A stretch of 64,000 bases of DNA from Cylicocyclus nassatus (taxonomy: Eukaryota > Nematoda > Chromadorea > Rhabditida > Strongylidae): NCBI GenBank assembly GCA_958299035.1, contig CATQJL010000112.1:48132941-48196940 (forward strand). The letters are read 5' to 3'. Under the pieces are notes generated by a model that did no database searches, was not told the DNA's origin, and was given only the letters and a program-made list of their open reading frames with translations. Position 1 is the stretch's first letter. Every line of letters starts with the position of its first letter. This document shows, in pieces, positions 23,880 to 35,480 of the stretch. Position numbers and translations under genes: made by a program.

Positions 23880-24200
23880 AAGAAGCTTTGCCGGTTTTGC
23901 TCATCATTCTCCGAGAAATACACTAGACTGATTCAATACTTTTAGCCAAAACAAGACTTATGTCTTGCCACTCTTGGAATATGCGTCTACACTCTGGATC
24001 CTTTTAGGGTAATATGTAGTGAAACAGCTTGATTTTCTGAAGATTTCTAAAGCTTCCTGATCAACCATAAATAACCAGCAATGTAAACATCTTTGTATGA
24101 AGTGACGCAGCACCTCACTACCAGCCCTTTAGCGCTTCGAAGAAATCACACAGAGCTTTTCGAATGCAATCCGAGTTTGCGCTGCACCTCAAATTCCCTG
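23880..24200 (+). pseudogene. Short CR1-like reverse transcriptase remnant
   Basis: At 23950-24010 the plus strand reads KTYVLPLLEYASTLW, matching the TYVLPHLDYASPVW segment after the catalytic domain of the CR1-like copy at 60860-60900, followed by a weak VKQLDFLKI where that copy has MKLERVQKV. Stops and frameshifts surround it. It is an old fragment only. Confidence 0.45.
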
Positions 24201-24319
24201 CACATTTGACATATCATTCAAAAGAGCTATCCAAAATCTTTCTGCTGGTTACTCAAATGTATAGAATTTCCTCATCAGTCTGCGTAAAAGAGGCTTATTA
24301 GAAAACGTGCGGTATATAA

Positions 24320-24404
24320 TACAATACCACTCTCAGAACTTGCAAATTCCCGGAATTCCGCGACATTCACGGACATTTTGCACATTCTGAGAGTGGCATT
24401 GTAT
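24320..24404. repeat. Hairpin of about 85 bp
   Basis: ACAATACCACTCTCAGAAC at the left is mirrored by the complement of TTCTGAGAGTGGCATTGT at the right, with GGAATTCC near the centre. A compact near-perfect stem-loop, probably a tiny MITE; no TA or other duplication could be confirmed. Confidence 0.65.
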
Positions 24405-26637
24405 CGCGCAGATTTTTAGGCTAAAAACATGTTCTGGCCCAAAGCCTTTTAGAACGACAAAAGCCGAGGTGAATTGCATATGCATGGATATAGCGCAGAA
24501 AGCTTTACTAGATGCTAACCGTCAAAGGCGAGCTCATTCAATTACCTTAATGAGTGAATGAATGATATGTTTTCTAATGCTTGATGTCACACTTTTTATT
24601 ATACAACTTTGGGATAGGCTATCATGGATTCGGTGACAGTTTACCCATTGTACCCAGTTATCTTTCGTAGACTTACTTGTTCTAGTGGCTGCTTGAAGTA
24701 CGAAATTACTTAAAGTGATGGGATTTGATTTTAAGCCTCTAATATAACGCGATTGGTAGAAATCAGCTGGATACGATTTTCGCACCATGAACTCGTGGAG
24801 CAGCCACCGACGTCAACCAAGAAGATCGTGGCTTTTATAGATGCTTTCCAACTCAATCTATCCCTAAGCTCTACGCCCATACAAGCTAAATCTAGCTGCT
24901 TTGGGATTGAGCGACTTAGGATATAATCGGATCCGTAACTTCATATTTTATTTTTGGATATTACCGCTGGCTAGATTAAAATTGAGTAGCAAATGTTGAA
25001 ACTTCAAACCTTGTAGTGATCGTAGTGAAAATGTCCTTTCCTCATCGCTTAGGCATAAAATTCCATCAATGGTTTACTTAATACGCCTCTAAGCAAGATT
25101 GCTAAGCCTTTGCCATTCAAGCTGACTTCCAACTCTGCGGATTCGGAGATATGAACAGTAATCCTTTACAAACTCTGACCTCAAATTGTTGAGGTCTAAA
25201 GGATTTGAGAACTTCTCTTTCTAATTAAGTCCTCCTTTCGTATGGCGGATTCGCCTATCCTAAAAATTTCATTCTTTTGTCCGAGTATAGACAGGCAGAA
25301 TATCTCTCACTTTGTAGAAAGAAGAAAGATGTTTGATTCAGCAAGAAAATCGCTTCGATTGAAGACATTGCTACGAAGTGGTTGCTTTTTTGCTCATTTC
25401 GCACCTTGGGTGCAAATTCTGTTACATGATCTTGACTGAAAAGTTTTTTTGAAGGTCCATTATCTGAATGCGACGCAAAAGTGAGGGCCGTCAGTGGTAG
25501 TCATAGTATTTCCGTTTGCCATTATTTTTGTAAGAGAGAACAGCGTTTGTACAGCGATGTATTTATGAAATGATAAATAGATAAATGAATGAATAGATAC
25601 GTTATAATCGCATATGACTATCTAAAAGCATTTCTACCAGTGCGCCAAAAAAATCAACCGATTTTCAACTGTATAGTTTCTGACAACTGCTTTTTATAAT
25701 TATTTAGCACAAGTAAACGAGCAACCAAGTATTGCGCATAATGTAGCCAAGGCAACATAATAGTGCGTTTAAATTTCATCTACTTCAAGTGGAGCATGGC
25801 ATAAAAGAGATCAAAAATCGGAAAAAAATTGTTATCGCACAAATATCAATGAACTCGCGAAGGGTTTGGAACTTTTGCCAACATGCTACCCTCTTTTCAC
25901 AATTTTTTTAAAATATAACGTGATTTGGCTGGTCTTGTTACTTGTTCGGTCTTCGAGCCGAGTTCTGTCAAGCGGATGTAAAGAACGGCTGACATACCAA
26001 GACAATGCTCTGCTCTTTAGTAACCCTATCGCATTTGAGCGCCAGTCATTTTCGACTTTATCTGCAAGCTTTGCGCTCTTTACTGCAATCGACGCCATTA
26101 GAAAAAGCTTCACGAGTCACTAGTAAGGGTTGGGCCAGACAAACGATGGAGTTGTGAATTAATACCTGATAAATATCCACCAACATAAAAAAGGGAACAT
26201 TCTTGAGAATAAACAGATTCTAGCCTTACAAAGCCTTGTAGGTTCCGGCTTTACAGCCTTGTTAGAGACGTGAAGTAGCTGGCGTGGTGTGCAATATGCA
26301 TATTGAATTACAAATGACTATGATTTGTTTCCACCAAGGAAAAAGAAGGTCATCATTTTGCGAATATGTATAGTACTTAGCAGGGGAGCCAGTTGCGGGT
26401 CGAGCATGAATAATCCTTCCCCCTCCCCCTTCCTCTCGGGAAACAAATTTTTGACTGGTATGGTGGGAGTGAGCAAGTTAACTCCTTTTTTGAAAATCTT
26501 TTTTGGCTTTCAAAAAATTTATAGCACCGCCACTGATGCACATCTGCAAGTGCAGTATTTCTGTAGTATCCCTTATTAGAGACCTCTGTGATCGAGTGAG
26601 TAGCGTTTGCGGTATCTGTGAGCTCGTTCATAGTATA
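24405..26637. other. No gene recognised
   Basis: About 2.2 kb. An 84-codon minus-strand frame (24534-24788) and overlapping frames on both strands at 25866-26123 exist, but none shows a domain, signal peptide with context, or splice structure. Confidence 0.4.
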
Positions 26638-27124
26638 TCTTATATATAAAGCTGAATGTCTGTTTGTCTGTCTGTCTGTATGTCTGTATGTCTGTCTGTC
26701 TGTCTGTCTGTACGTATGTTCCGAATAGAAAATTCCATTTCTGAACCGATCGGGACCAAACTTGGCACACATACACTTTGGGCCCCGGCGGGTGTCATAG
26801 GCTACTTTTCGTCATCGATCGTTATCGATTTTATCGATTTTTTGCAAAATTTGAGCTACGGGACTGGGAGTTGGCACAGGGGGGTAATCGAGCATGCTGA
26901 TCACCCCCGTGGGGTAATCAGCCTAGCTCAAATTTTGCAAAAAATCGATAAAATCGATATCGATCGATAACGAAAAGTAGCCTATGACACGCTCCCTGCC
27001 CCGAAGTATATGTGTGCCAAGTTTGGTCCGAATCGGTTCAGAAATAAAAATTTCTATTCCGCACATACGTACAGACAGACAGACAGACATACAGACAGAC
27101 AGACATTCAGCTTTATATATAAGA
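26638..27124. mobile_element. Palindromic Helitron-like element, copy B (both ends the microsatellite type)
   Basis: Both termini read CTTATATATAAAGCTGAATG in inverted orientation, followed inward by TCTG/CAGA microsatellite, GAAAATTCCATTTCTGAACC-like sequence and the ATCGATCG core. The two arms meet near 26903. Unlike copies A and C it has no CTAG hairpin end, so it is a full inverted dimer of one side. Confidence 0.7.
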
Positions 27125-27149
27125 TTTCGTATTAGAATCCACATAGTGT

Positions 27150-28460
27150 TTGTTAGGAAAACAGTTCGCTATTTGTGGCATTGCTTTCATCTTTGCGGTT
27201 CACTTTTGGTTGTTTAGACGCTATCCAAAAGACCTTTAACGTTTTACGGGCTATGAACTCGGATTCGCGCGACAAAATCGTAACATTGACTTGAAAGTAC
27301 TGGTTCTCATGACATAACCTTCGATGTGCACCCGAAGATGTGGACATTTGATTTTCTAAGACGTCAAGATTTCCTCTGATTCTTGTGCACAAGGGTCTGC
27401 CGGTCTCTCTTATGTATTGGTCACCTCATTTTTGAGTGGTTATGAAAAAATACCACTCCTAATTCCATGCAGTTGCCTAGTTTCCCAGAGCCCAGGTGAT
27501 ACAATCGGCGGTCGTGCACATTCTATTATATGCTCGATTGCGGCTTAGTTGTTTTTTGAATAGGGAGATGAGTAGGGATACCTATAACTTTGACGGAATC
27601 ATCGAGGCCGATTTAAAACAAAGATTTCCTGGTAGCTCTGCTGAAACCATCATATACGAAGAACACAAAACGGTATTTCTGTTGGCTTCATTTCGCTCGG
27701 TCTGCTTTTTTGCCTACAGGGGTATGCATCGGTGCACCTTTTGCGGGAGAGCCGTTAGAATACCTAATCTGTTTGGCAAGGTTCATCGACAATGCGCTGT
27801 TCAACGTTGGATGAAACTGATTTTGCTGCCTGAAAATGTCGCCTATTACGGATCGTTTCATTCTCCAAGGATGATCAGAGCAGTAGTAAATTTTTATATT
27901 CTTACTAGCTCGTTTGCGAAATCACTTAGTCATGATCCTTAAGATAGAAACACTTAGAGGTCTAGGAATGCTAGCCAATTTTCGTCAAATATCTTGCGTG
28001 AAACTTATGTTAGGGAATTGACTATTCAGAATGTCAAAGGATATGTCTATTTCATTTGAGTTGGACATATGATACAGCAGTCGTCAATGTATCCATAAAA
28101 GAGCAAGGGCTTACGAGCAAGTGCTGGTTTTCGATCTTTGACATGAAGGCGATTGCGACAATGGGAGCCAATCTTTGCCCCATCGCTAGGTCACGTACTT
28201 GCTTATAATACCTTCCTGATCAACGGCATATGCTGCAAGTCAGGCATTTTTTGAAGGTGTTATGATTTGACGAACATTGAACCCATATATGTGGAGAGCA
28301 GATTGATGTTCCAAATGTAGTAGTCATACATGGCTTCCTTAGCATCTTCATTGGAGACATTTGTGTACAACGAGTGACTTCTAAGCTTTCAATCGCGCAT
28401 TCTCCATTGACAAAAACATTCTAATATTCGATGGGCAGGCACATATTTCAGTAAACGTGT
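27150..28460 (-). pseudogene. Penelope-like retroelement (RT plus GIY-YIG endonuclease), decayed
   Basis: On the minus strand, 28460 to 27960 encodes reverse-transcriptase pieces in several frames: SLYTNV, then QVRDLAMGQRLAPIVAIAF, then FYGYIDDCCIICPTQ with the catalytic YIDD. After a 500-bp interruption, 27430-27150 encodes YIRETGRPLCTRIRGNLD and GAHRRLCHENQYF, the GIY-YIG-type endonuclease that defines Penelope-like elements. Frameshifts and stops show it is dead. The segment at 27440-27950, where the RT-endonuclease connector should be, shows no such similarity. Confidence 0.8.
27496..27942 (+). CDS. Hypothetical ORF, 148 codons, inside the Penelope-like remnant
   Basis: The longest uninterrupted host-type frame in this part of the window. 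It contains MHRCTFCGRAVRI and KVHRQCAVQRW, giving a C-x2-C ... H-x2-C arrangement that could bind a metal. A strong acceptor-like TTTTTTGCCTACAG ends at 27719; splicing from GTAGCT at 27632 to it would give another open product ending GAPFAGEPLEYLICLARF. Both readings are open and I cannot choose between them. It sits where the connector of the Penelope-like element should be. Function unknown; it may be chance. Confidence 0.3.
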   Translation: MIQSAVVHILLYARLRLSCFLNREMSRDTYNFDGIIEADLKQRFPGSSAETIIYEEHKTVFLLASFRSVCFFAYRGMHRCTFCGRAVRIPNLFGKVHRQCAVQRWMKLILLPENVAYYGSFHSPRMIRAVVNFYILTSSFAKSLSHDP

Positions 28461-29016
28461 TGGGATCAAATTCAAGAGCCTGGACTTTCAGAAAGAAATT
28501 CTAACGCAAGGAGTTTGTGTGTTGCCGGAGCTCAACCAGCGGGACCACAGCTTCCATGCTGGGCTCTGAATCAGGGACCCTTACAAGCGATCGAAATTCG
28601 GCGAAAATGGCTGCACTTGTGGCTACATTGAAATCTTTATACTGTCAAGGAATGAATTTAATTGCAATGAAAAAGACAAAAGTTGTATACATTACTTATA
28701 TGTCAAACCTAATACATGAGAACATATGTAAATTTGACCAGCTCTTACACAATAAGTGTTGCTACCGAAGAACAAACGGTACTTGACACCCGTGAATTTT
28801 TACAGCGTACTCTGAGTTTCAGTCAAAAAACGTTGATTTTGGTAAGAGTAGGATGAAGTGCTATGCAAAGTGCTGTTGACAACAACATCTTTAACATTTA
28901 CGATGAGGTGACAAAAATACGTCATATTCTGTAAATAGCTAATTATAAAGCTCTCAGTGCAATGCAAAAATTACTAAACAATCCAGCAAGCAAACAACTC
29001 TTGTAACAAACATTTA
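28461..29016. other. No gene recognised
   Basis: AT-rich sequence between the Penelope-like remnant and the mariner-type MITE. A 89-codon frame (28517-28786) has no motif and is probably chance. Confidence 0.35.
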
Positions 29017-30018
29017 TTAGGTTGTCCCGAAAGTTTTGTCCGTTTTTTCAACCTATCACAAAAACACAAGGAATGAAGGTAGGTAAACGCTTCAGGTATT
29101 ATCCGACGCAGCTTTTCCCCCTCTTTCCAACTGTCATGAGTCCATGCCGATTACTCTTTTGCTCACTGAGATAAACGCCGAAATTTCGAACCCGTGGTTT
29201 TTACTATTTCCAAAGAATTTTTCACAAATTTCATTTTCTTTTTGAAGACCTTTGATAGCGCTCAGATAGAGTAAACAAAGGGCAATGCAATGCAATTTTT
29301 TGGCTCATCCAGCTGGCTTTTCAGTACTTTTTGAGAAGATCTCTTTCAAAAGTCTTCACTTTTGCGAAGTCCCAAAATACAGAATCGCCTCGAACACTAA
29401 CAAATCATCCGATTTTGAAACTTTCAAAAATCGATTGCGGTTATTCACTATTTTTACAAAGCAACTGAGCGTTTACCGCTTCGAAATATAAGATTTCGCA
29501 TTTTATGGTATACGCTGGGGCGGGGTCAAATTCAAAAATTATGGAAATTTTATCGCTAAAGACCCGACAAATTGGAGGGGAAATACACTCACTGGAAAGA
29601 GGAAAAAAAGCTGCAGCGGATAACACCTTAGTTGTGCCGCCGTTTCATGATGTCTGGCTTTTGACATCACCAAAAGTGGAATTTGATAGCATCAGAAAAA
29701 TAATTCCAGAAAATTTTCAAGGCTACCTATAGATGCCGCAAGATTGCAGTATATTGCCCTTTGTTTGTTCTATCTAACTGTTGCCAAAACTTTTCCGAAA
29801 GTCAAAAGATTGTGAAAAATTGCCAAACTTGGACATAGTAAAAACCATGGGTACGAAATTTCGGCGTTTTTCTCAGTGAGCAAAAGAGTAATCGGAATGG
29901 GATCATGACAGTTAGAAAGAGGAGGAAAAGATGCGTCGGATAGTGCTTAATTTCATGTCTTCGTTCCACGCGTTTTTATGACAGGTTGAAAACGGACAAA
30001 ACTTTCGGGACAACCTAA
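29017..30018. mobile_element. Mariner-type non-autonomous element, 1.0 kb
   Basis: The ends TTAGGTTGTCCCGAAAG and its exact complement CTTTCGGGACAACCTAA are flanked by TA on both sides. The terminal inverted repeats run about 190 bp, to TTTTTACTATTTCC and its mirror. The interior has two frames of 68 and 75 codons without D,D34D transposase motifs, so it is a MITE or deletion derivative. The TA duplication and TIR sequence support the mariner/Tc1 superfamily. Confidence 0.88.
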
Positions 30019-30052
30019 TATTTATTGTCCAGCTATTCCTACCGTTCTTAAC

Positions 30053-31442
30053 ATGAAGCTACTCGGGGCCGTCGTTGGGACCTTAGGGACCTCATCCCTA
30101 GCACTCGCAACATTTACAGTTGCAGTGTCGCAACCGCGGAAGCACGACATCAACGAGGAGCCCATCAAACGTTACAAGCTATACCAGTGACAGCGCCACT
30201 ACCGAAAAGAACGCAACAAAGTGTTGAGTAGCATTTTCTTGGATTAAGTGATCGTGACAGCTAAGTCAACAACACCTTCGCCTATAACTGCCCTCACTAT
30301 CTTTGGTAGTAGTACTACGAATGGCTCGACGGTGGCAAATGGTAATTTTTTTCCTTCCTAAAATTTGCAGTTAAAGCATGCCCAACAACAGTATGTACGT
30401 CGGTAATTCGAGTATTTTGACAACGTTCTTAGACAAAATTGACGTTTTGTTATCGTTAAGCGTCGTTTCTGGCTGCTGTGCTCGGTTTGTGTGAATGAGC
30501 TTTGAGAAATGCTAGAGATGTCGATTATGACGTGCAATTCACCACTATAGCGGCACTTCTGCACAAATTACCCACAAAGAAAAGGCTTACAGCAGATGCT
30601 TCCCAACTGTATCGTTTCTCCAAGCTTACCTTTATACAGTGTTGAAGTTATGAGCTTAGCAGAACGCAACAACGCTCGACCACAACAAGATGTGTTATTT
30701 TGCTAGCGAACATACCTCACGTTGCAAAGATTAACAATTAAATAATGAGGATAATGATAAAAAACATGCATAAATTTGAACTGAAGGTTGAGGTGTCACG
30801 CTCCGCGGCGATCGGCCTGCTCCAGTTCAAATTCGAATTCGCCCACCGACCGACTAGTGGGGTGAGGACGACTATAAGATCATACATTTTTAGAGTGGAT
30901 AAATAACAATTTTAGCAACAGCGTGGCAACGATAACTACACCGTCCCTTAATGCAACAAAGTCTCCTGCTTTTGAATTCAGTACTACCACAGATATGAAA
31001 GCGTTAACTTGTAAGTAACTGTCAATCTATAATAGAAAAATTTACTGCTGATTTAAGCAACCGCGGCATCAACCTCGTTGGATTCGTTAAACTCTGCAGC
31101 AAGCATGGTCCTTCCGTCGTTAATGTCACAAGACAACCAGCAGATGGTACGTTGGCTTCTTCACTGGGCGCCAAATTGCAAATTTACGCCCGAATCTTCT
31201 AACCAGAAGAGATTACAGCGACATCAACGCGTACTGGAAATACAACACACGTGTTTGCTTCTAACTTCAGCATAACCCGAGAAGTCGACAGAATGCAAGT
31301 TTTTGTTACTTACATCAATTTACTTGGTATTGATATTTTATTAGTTTTTACAGCAACCTCACCATCACCATCAACGATGGCTCGTAGGGCAGCAAACGCT
31401 ACGGTTCTAAGCACTACTACATTTAATAATTATCCACAATGA
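30053..31442 (+). CDS. Possible Thr/Ser-rich secreted protein gene, exon structure uncertain
   Basis: An ATG at 30053 opens MKLLGAVVGTLGTSSLALA, a signal-peptide-like start. Downstream are small exon-like blocks bounded by AG and GT. The first is 30261-30341 (STTPSPITALTIFGSSTTNG). Next are 30916-31010 (ATITTPSLNATKSPAF) and 31058-31146 (TAASTSLDSLNSAAS). The last are 31219-31298 (TSTRTGNTTHVF) and 31354-31442 (TSPSPSTM, then stop). All are rich in Thr and Ser, as in mucin-like linkers. Splice phases do not all agree, so the chain is incomplete or the gene is decayed. It begins 35 bp after a MITE. Confidence 0.33.
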
Positions 31443-31572
31443 GAACACTAGGTCAATGTTCAAAAATTTGTTTCTCATTCGGGAGAATATAATAGGTTGG
31501 CTAATAAATAAGTTCGGTCGCTTTTTCAGCTCTTGCAAATGCTGTAAGTACTCTGCGTTGATACCACTGCTT

Positions 31573-32072
31573 NNNNNNNNNNNNNNNNNNNNNNNNNNNN
31601 NNNNNNNNNNNNNNNNNNNNNNNNNNNNNNNNNNNNNNNNNNNNNNNNNNNNNNNNNNNNNNNNNNNNNNNNNNNNNNNNNNNNNNNNNNNNNNNNNNNN
31701 NNNNNNNNNNNNNNNNNNNNNNNNNNNNNNNNNNNNNNNNNNNNNNNNNNNNNNNNNNNNNNNNNNNNNNNNNNNNNNNNNNNNNNNNNNNNNNNNNNNN
31801 NNNNNNNNNNNNNNNNNNNNNNNNNNNNNNNNNNNNNNNNNNNNNNNNNNNNNNNNNNNNNNNNNNNNNNNNNNNNNNNNNNNNNNNNNNNNNNNNNNNN
31901 NNNNNNNNNNNNNNNNNNNNNNNNNNNNNNNNNNNNNNNNNNNNNNNNNNNNNNNNNNNNNNNNNNNNNNNNNNNNNNNNNNNNNNNNNNNNNNNNNNNN
32001 NNNNNNNNNNNNNNNNNNNNNNNNNNNNNNNNNNNNNNNNNNNNNNNNNNNNNNNNNNNNNNNNNNNNNNNN
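31573..32072. other. Assembly gap of exactly 500 N
   Basis: A round 500-base run of N marks a scaffold join of unknown true length. Just before it, 31491-31535 reads AATAGGTTGGCTAATAAAT followed by AAGTTCGGTCG, which resembles a mariner terminal repeat entering the gap. Confidence 0.97.
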
Positions 32073-32436
32073 TGCAGCGACTTGTAACGAAATGCGCTCG
32101 ATTTGCAGCGCCCTTGTGAATCTCGTCCCTGAAGCAAAAACCTTGGAGCTTTGATGCGCTGGTCCTCTGGTCCGATTATACTATAAGAACGGTAAAAGAA
32201 CTGCCTTTGGAATGGTATAAAAATCCGTATAGCAGAGCTGCATAATCCGCTTACAAGCAAGTCAAGATACGGTCTGTCTTGTGCGTGGTTTGCATTCGGT
32301 AATTCTGCTGACAAAGTCAACAGCAATCTTTCTGAGGGCGATATTTTTGATACATATGTCTACCTGCACACTTGTATATGGTACCTAAATAGTTTCGCGT
32401 ACCCGTATTATGGGTAGAAGAACGAATACCTTGATT
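32073..32436. repeat. Dispersed repeat, pair member 2
   Basis: Same unit as 7541-7900, same orientation. It starts directly at the gap edge, which suggests that repeat content contributed to the assembly break. Confidence 0.75.
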
Positions 32437-33800
32437 GAACGCAATGTCCAAGAGTCGATTTTGAGATTTTGTGCTTGCTGGGCCTACAAGGTGCGCCAGA
32501 AGTATTTGCGTCAATGCTGCAAAAAAACTACTCTTAGTTTTGATTTCAAAATTCATGTGGTGGAATGCTGCAATCATCCTCTACAAAATAGCGTTTCATG
32601 AGCCCAAGGTGATTGCCATACCTTTGTGCAAATAATGAAATTGTCGTACTAATACTTTTGAAAAGCGCAAAAACCTAATTTTTCGATAGTTTATTATTCA
32701 TTCCGTAACTGGAGATTCCTGACACATTTTCAAGGGATTTTATGTCCACAGTGGAGGAGGCTTTGCGCTGTCGAATCGTAGTACTTGCGTTCGCCAACAA
32801 TTATTCTTCCAAAAATGGCAACAAAAAGTACGCAAATGCCACTTTTGTGTCAGTGGCCGTTTTGTTTTCAAATCACATTTGTAAGCTACAGAAACGTGCC
32901 TGTCATCGAATTCAGTGCTATAGTGCTTTCACAAAGCTTCTAGATAAATATTCAGTTCTTTTCCACTGATGAAATTGAACTCCGACCTGATTTGGAGTCA
33001 ATTTCTGCTTTTCTCGCTCATTCACACCCCTAAAACGTGCAGTTTTTGAGCATGTAGCAAACAAATGACTTTGTTTAAATGCCGATAATTTTCTTGTCAA
33101 ACCATCCTAGATTTTGCGCTTACAGTATGTTGCAGCCGAAAACTTGCTCTATCATGTGGTGTGTTTCTTGCATTACAAGAGCATTTTTTTATGAAGAAGC
33201 AGAAGATTCTCTGAAAAAATACCTGCGTGTTGCGCGCAACATAATCAGTAAAATATTTGTGATTTTTCTCAAGCCACACTTAGAAACTCCAATTTATAGC
33301 CTCTTCATGATAAAACGTTACTAAAACGAAAAAGCTTTTTGCCTATCGCTGATCTCGTCTTGCACGAGTTTTGCGTTGCAGAATACATGCGCAAATAATT
33401 CTGGCGCACACTGTATTTGCCATGCCGAATTCGATAAACCACAATGGAGAGCGCGAAGACGCCAGTAAAGGCCCTAACGCAAGAGGGAAATTGCAAGTGG
33501 GTGGGGCCGTTCACACCGTGACGTTGCTCTTCCAGGCTTTAGAGGCGATCTTGTCTGTAATTTCATGCCACTCATTTGCAGTTGACTGGTAATGATATTA
33601 GGGCGACTAGAGGAAGCGAGAAGATCGCTCCTGAAGCTGGGAGAGTGACGCCACTATGTGAACATACCCGCCCACCAATTTCTCTCCTCCGTTAGAGCCT
33701 TCTTCCGCCGTTTTCGCGCTCTCCAGTGTTGTTTTTCGGATTCAGCATAGCGAATAGCCCAGGTAAGCACAAAATCTCGAAATCGACTCTTTGCTTGGAG
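32437..33800. other. No gene recognised
   Basis: Several frames of 60-86 codons on both strands without family motifs. No inverted repeat or RNA gene was supported. Confidence 0.4.
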
Positions 33801-34235
33801 TGCCTTTGAAGGCAGCGTCCCACCAGACTGCGGGTTAGCTCTGGTAGTAATGTAATAGTAAACTTCCTAGTAAGCGACGACAGAAGTTTGCAGCGCGAAA
33901 GGGGGTCTACGAAGCCTTGAAATCGCTCCCCCCCCTGGCCCGAATCTTACGGTAGGCTCCGAGTACGAAATGCATGCAAGGTAGAGACGCAGAATCTTTG
34001 CGCGACCCTGCGCTCATAACTGTTGCGCTATACGCACTCTGGCCTTGCAAATCGGTATTGCAGTGTGGGCGGCGTCCGGGCCTACCGTAAGATTTGGGCC
34101 ACTTTCGGAGCAAATTCCAGACTTGGTAGACCCCCTCTTTCGCTCCAGACTTCAGTCATCGCTTAGGTAGGGGGTCTACTTCATCGCCACAAAAACCCAG
34201 CCCATCCTTTTGCTGGGACGCTGCCTTTAAAGGCA
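33801..34235. mobile_element. Fold-back MITE with AAAGGCAGCGTCC ends
   Basis: The left end TGCCTTTGAAGGCAGCGTCC and the right end GGACGCTGCCTTTAAAGGCA are inverted partners, and each outermost TGCCTTTnAAGGCA is itself a small palindrome. Inside are mirrored blocks of GGGGGTCTAC and ATCTTACGGTAGG, near 33905-33955 and 34075-34135. A partial copy lies at 1-215, and a 74-bp relative with the same outer motif at 53097-53170. Confidence 0.75.
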
Positions 34236-34823
34236 GTGGCTTGGCAAATCTCAAGCTAGTAAAATTTTCGCTTACATTCAAAACAAACGTTTCATCTAAA
34301 GTCAATTTTCAAGAGTTGGTTGCTCCCCAACAAAACCTAGCTCTATTGATTGTCTATCTAATAAAGCAAGTCTTCATTAACAAACGTAGATCGTCAATTA
34401 CTTTCTTGTAGCTTTCACCTTCGTTGCGATAAGAGAGCAGAAAATGAGCACATCAAATCCGTTGACACATCGAACAGATAAAATTTTTTATATCTCACGG
34501 CTCGGAAAACCTAGAAAAAAGTCGACGTTCTATGTCGAACTCCCCCATTTCCTAAGCTCTCGAATGGTATATAGATAGATTGTTTAGCGGAAAAACTTGC
34601 CAGTTTTCTAATAGGTTGGAGATATTTACTTTTAGATTGCTCCACCCCGTCCCGTATAAGTATTGGCTTTTATGAGTCATGGAGCAAGGATTCTTTGAAG
34701 CCAGTAAACGAAATGCCACAACAAGCTATATACCATTCGAACGCTGCGATGGAGAATCGAAGTACTGTCTAAATTTTTCCACCTCTTCCCAGCAGTAAGA
34801 CTGAGATTGATCTGCTTAATATA

Positions 34824-35480
34824 TTAGGTGGGTCCGAAAGTTCGTGCCGTTTTTTAGATCTATTCTAATCGTTCAAAACCAAGATAGACAAATCGTTTTT
34901 ACACTATCCGATGGGGCATTTTTTCCTCTTTCCAGCAGCTGTGTTTCCGTTGGACTATTTCGACGAGCGCTGAGATAATTGCCGAAAACTAGAACCCTTT
35001 ATTTTTACCATGTCTAAGTTTCGCTAATTTTTCAAAATTTTCATTTTAGACTTTTGAAGGTGCTCTAATAACTACCTGACAAGGTAAATCTTTTTCAAAT
35101 CAATGCAGTTCTTTGCATTTTTTCAGCTTCATCTTTAGAATTTTGCTAAATTATTTTATCAGTGCATTGAATTTTGAAAAAATCGCGTGACACATCATTG
35201 CACCAAACACCGCGAATTCCTCAAAATGAAGTTCCCAAAGTCGGCTATTATTGTCACTAGTTATGAAATAAATGAGCAGTTACGGCGTGAAAATGGATAG
35301 ATTTTGGAATTCCGACTCCAATCTTGCGCACCCGTAAAATTGGGAATTACAGCAATTTTGTCTGCAAAAGTCGCATATCTTGCGAAGAAAAGGTAGCAGT
35401 CAGAAAGAGGAGAAAAAGATGCATTAAATAGTACCTAAACTGTTCAACTCTGATGTTTTGCGAGGTTAGAATGAGCCAAA
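34824..35480. mobile_element. Degenerate mariner-type element
   Basis: Starts after TA with TTAGGTGGGTCCGAAAGTTC, the same terminus type as the arms at 36825-38664. Near its right side, 35395-35435 (AGAAAGAGGAGAAAAAGATG) matches the right-hand inner part of the 29017-30018 element, but the terminal right repeat has decayed. No transposase frame remains. Confidence 0.5.

Noticed and set aside
26656..26970. 104-codon frame starting MSVCLSVCMSVC
   Set aside because: This is a translation of the TCTG microsatellite and the Helitron-like palindrome; the same words arise on both strands.
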